Shown piece by piece: positions 63,575-64,000 of a DNA stretch of 64,000 nt. The stretch comes from Typha latifolia (lineage: Eukaryota > Streptophyta > Magnoliopsida > Poales > Typhaceae). The stretch spans positions 17,867,096 through 17,931,095 of the forward strand of contig CM034100.1 in the NCBI GenBank assembly GCA_019914945.1, given 5' to 3'. The translations under genes were made by a program, and so were the position numbers. Within the stretch, counting starts at the first letter, position 1. Every line of letters starts with the position of its first letter. Under the pieces are notes generated by a model. It saw nothing but the letters and a program-made list of their open reading frames with translations. It had not been told where the DNA came from and made no database searches.

Positions 63575-64000
63575 CTACAAGAAGATCAAAATGTATGATG
63601 TATAAGGCATACAACTTTGGCACAGCAAATTGATTCAAAACTACTATTTAATCAATTAATGAAGCAACTAGCATATTCAATGACTTTTTATGCCAAGAGA
63701 AATAGTTTGATAAATAACACGGGTTAAGACAGCAAAACAAGTGAGTTAGTTCTATTTGTAAAAATTTAAGAATCTAAAATAGGTAGTAAAAGACAATGCC
63801 ATGACAAGATTGAAAGGACACCTGCAGGAGATAGTGCTGAATAGTTGAAACTAGAAATGTAGAACCAACATAAGTGAAGTAAACAAAGAAAGAAGTACCA
63901 AATATCAGAATGTACACTTTCTTCGTTAGCAACTAGGATCTTCCTTTCGTTACTAGCTAATATTAGTGTTTGTGCTACTCATGAGGGGCCTACTACTGGT

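Overview
This is nuclear DNA of a flowering plant. The genes are split by AT-rich introns with GT/AG borders and encode plant-type proteins: PX/PH phospholipase D zeta, ATL RING-H2 ligases, a clade-E-like PP2C, a HIPP metallochaperone and TOR. Several GC-rich first exons or intronless genes (3.7-4.5 kb, 11.9-12.3 kb, 49.5-49.8 kb) suggest a monocot, but I cannot fix the species. Exon models were built by hand from splice sites, reading-frame continuity and family conservation; UTRs were not mapped.

Layout. 0.7-2.7 kb (-): a four-exon gene of unknown function, abutting a decayed copy of the 3' end of an RPL19 gene. 3.7-4.5 kb (+): an intronless gene, possibly mitochondrial. 5.2-9.9 kb (-): three RING-H2 ATL genes, with a dead LINE between the second and third. 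9.9-11.9 kb: simple and tandem repeats. 11.9-12.3 kb (+): a small unknown gene. 12.8-14.5 kb (-): ribosomal protein L19e. 15.5-27.0 kb (+): phospholipase D zeta, with an apparent one-base frameshift in exon 14. 28.9-30.1 kb (+): TEN1 of the CST telomere complex. 32.7-34.9 kb (+): PP2C phosphatase. 35.1-35.6 kb (-): a LINE RNase H relic. 35.8-37.9 kb (+): a GGCT/AIG2-like protein. 39.0-44.6 kb (-): DEAH13/DHX37-type RNA helicase. 44.85-45.13 kb (+): a probable Sm-class snRNA gene. 45.3-49.8 kb (-): class 3 lipase. 52.2 kb (+): a possible secreted peptide. 53.1-54.1 kb (+): J-domain protein. 54.9-56.0 kb (-): an unknown protein. 56.8-57.7 kb (-): HIPP. 59.1 kb (+): a second RNase H relic. 59.9-64.0 kb (-): the 3' part of TOR kinase, continuing past the window end.

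These are independent plant genes, not an operon or pathway cluster. Several serve growth and ribosome production (TOR, L19e, the DEAH13 helicase), but nothing in the sequence shows they are co-regulated. The two observations most worth checking are the unrecognised snRNA-like gene at 44.9-45.1 kb, which has a perfect plant USE, a TATA box at Pol II spacing, an Sm site and a near-consensus 3' box, and the RPL19 tail duplicate at 0.3-0.7 kb.
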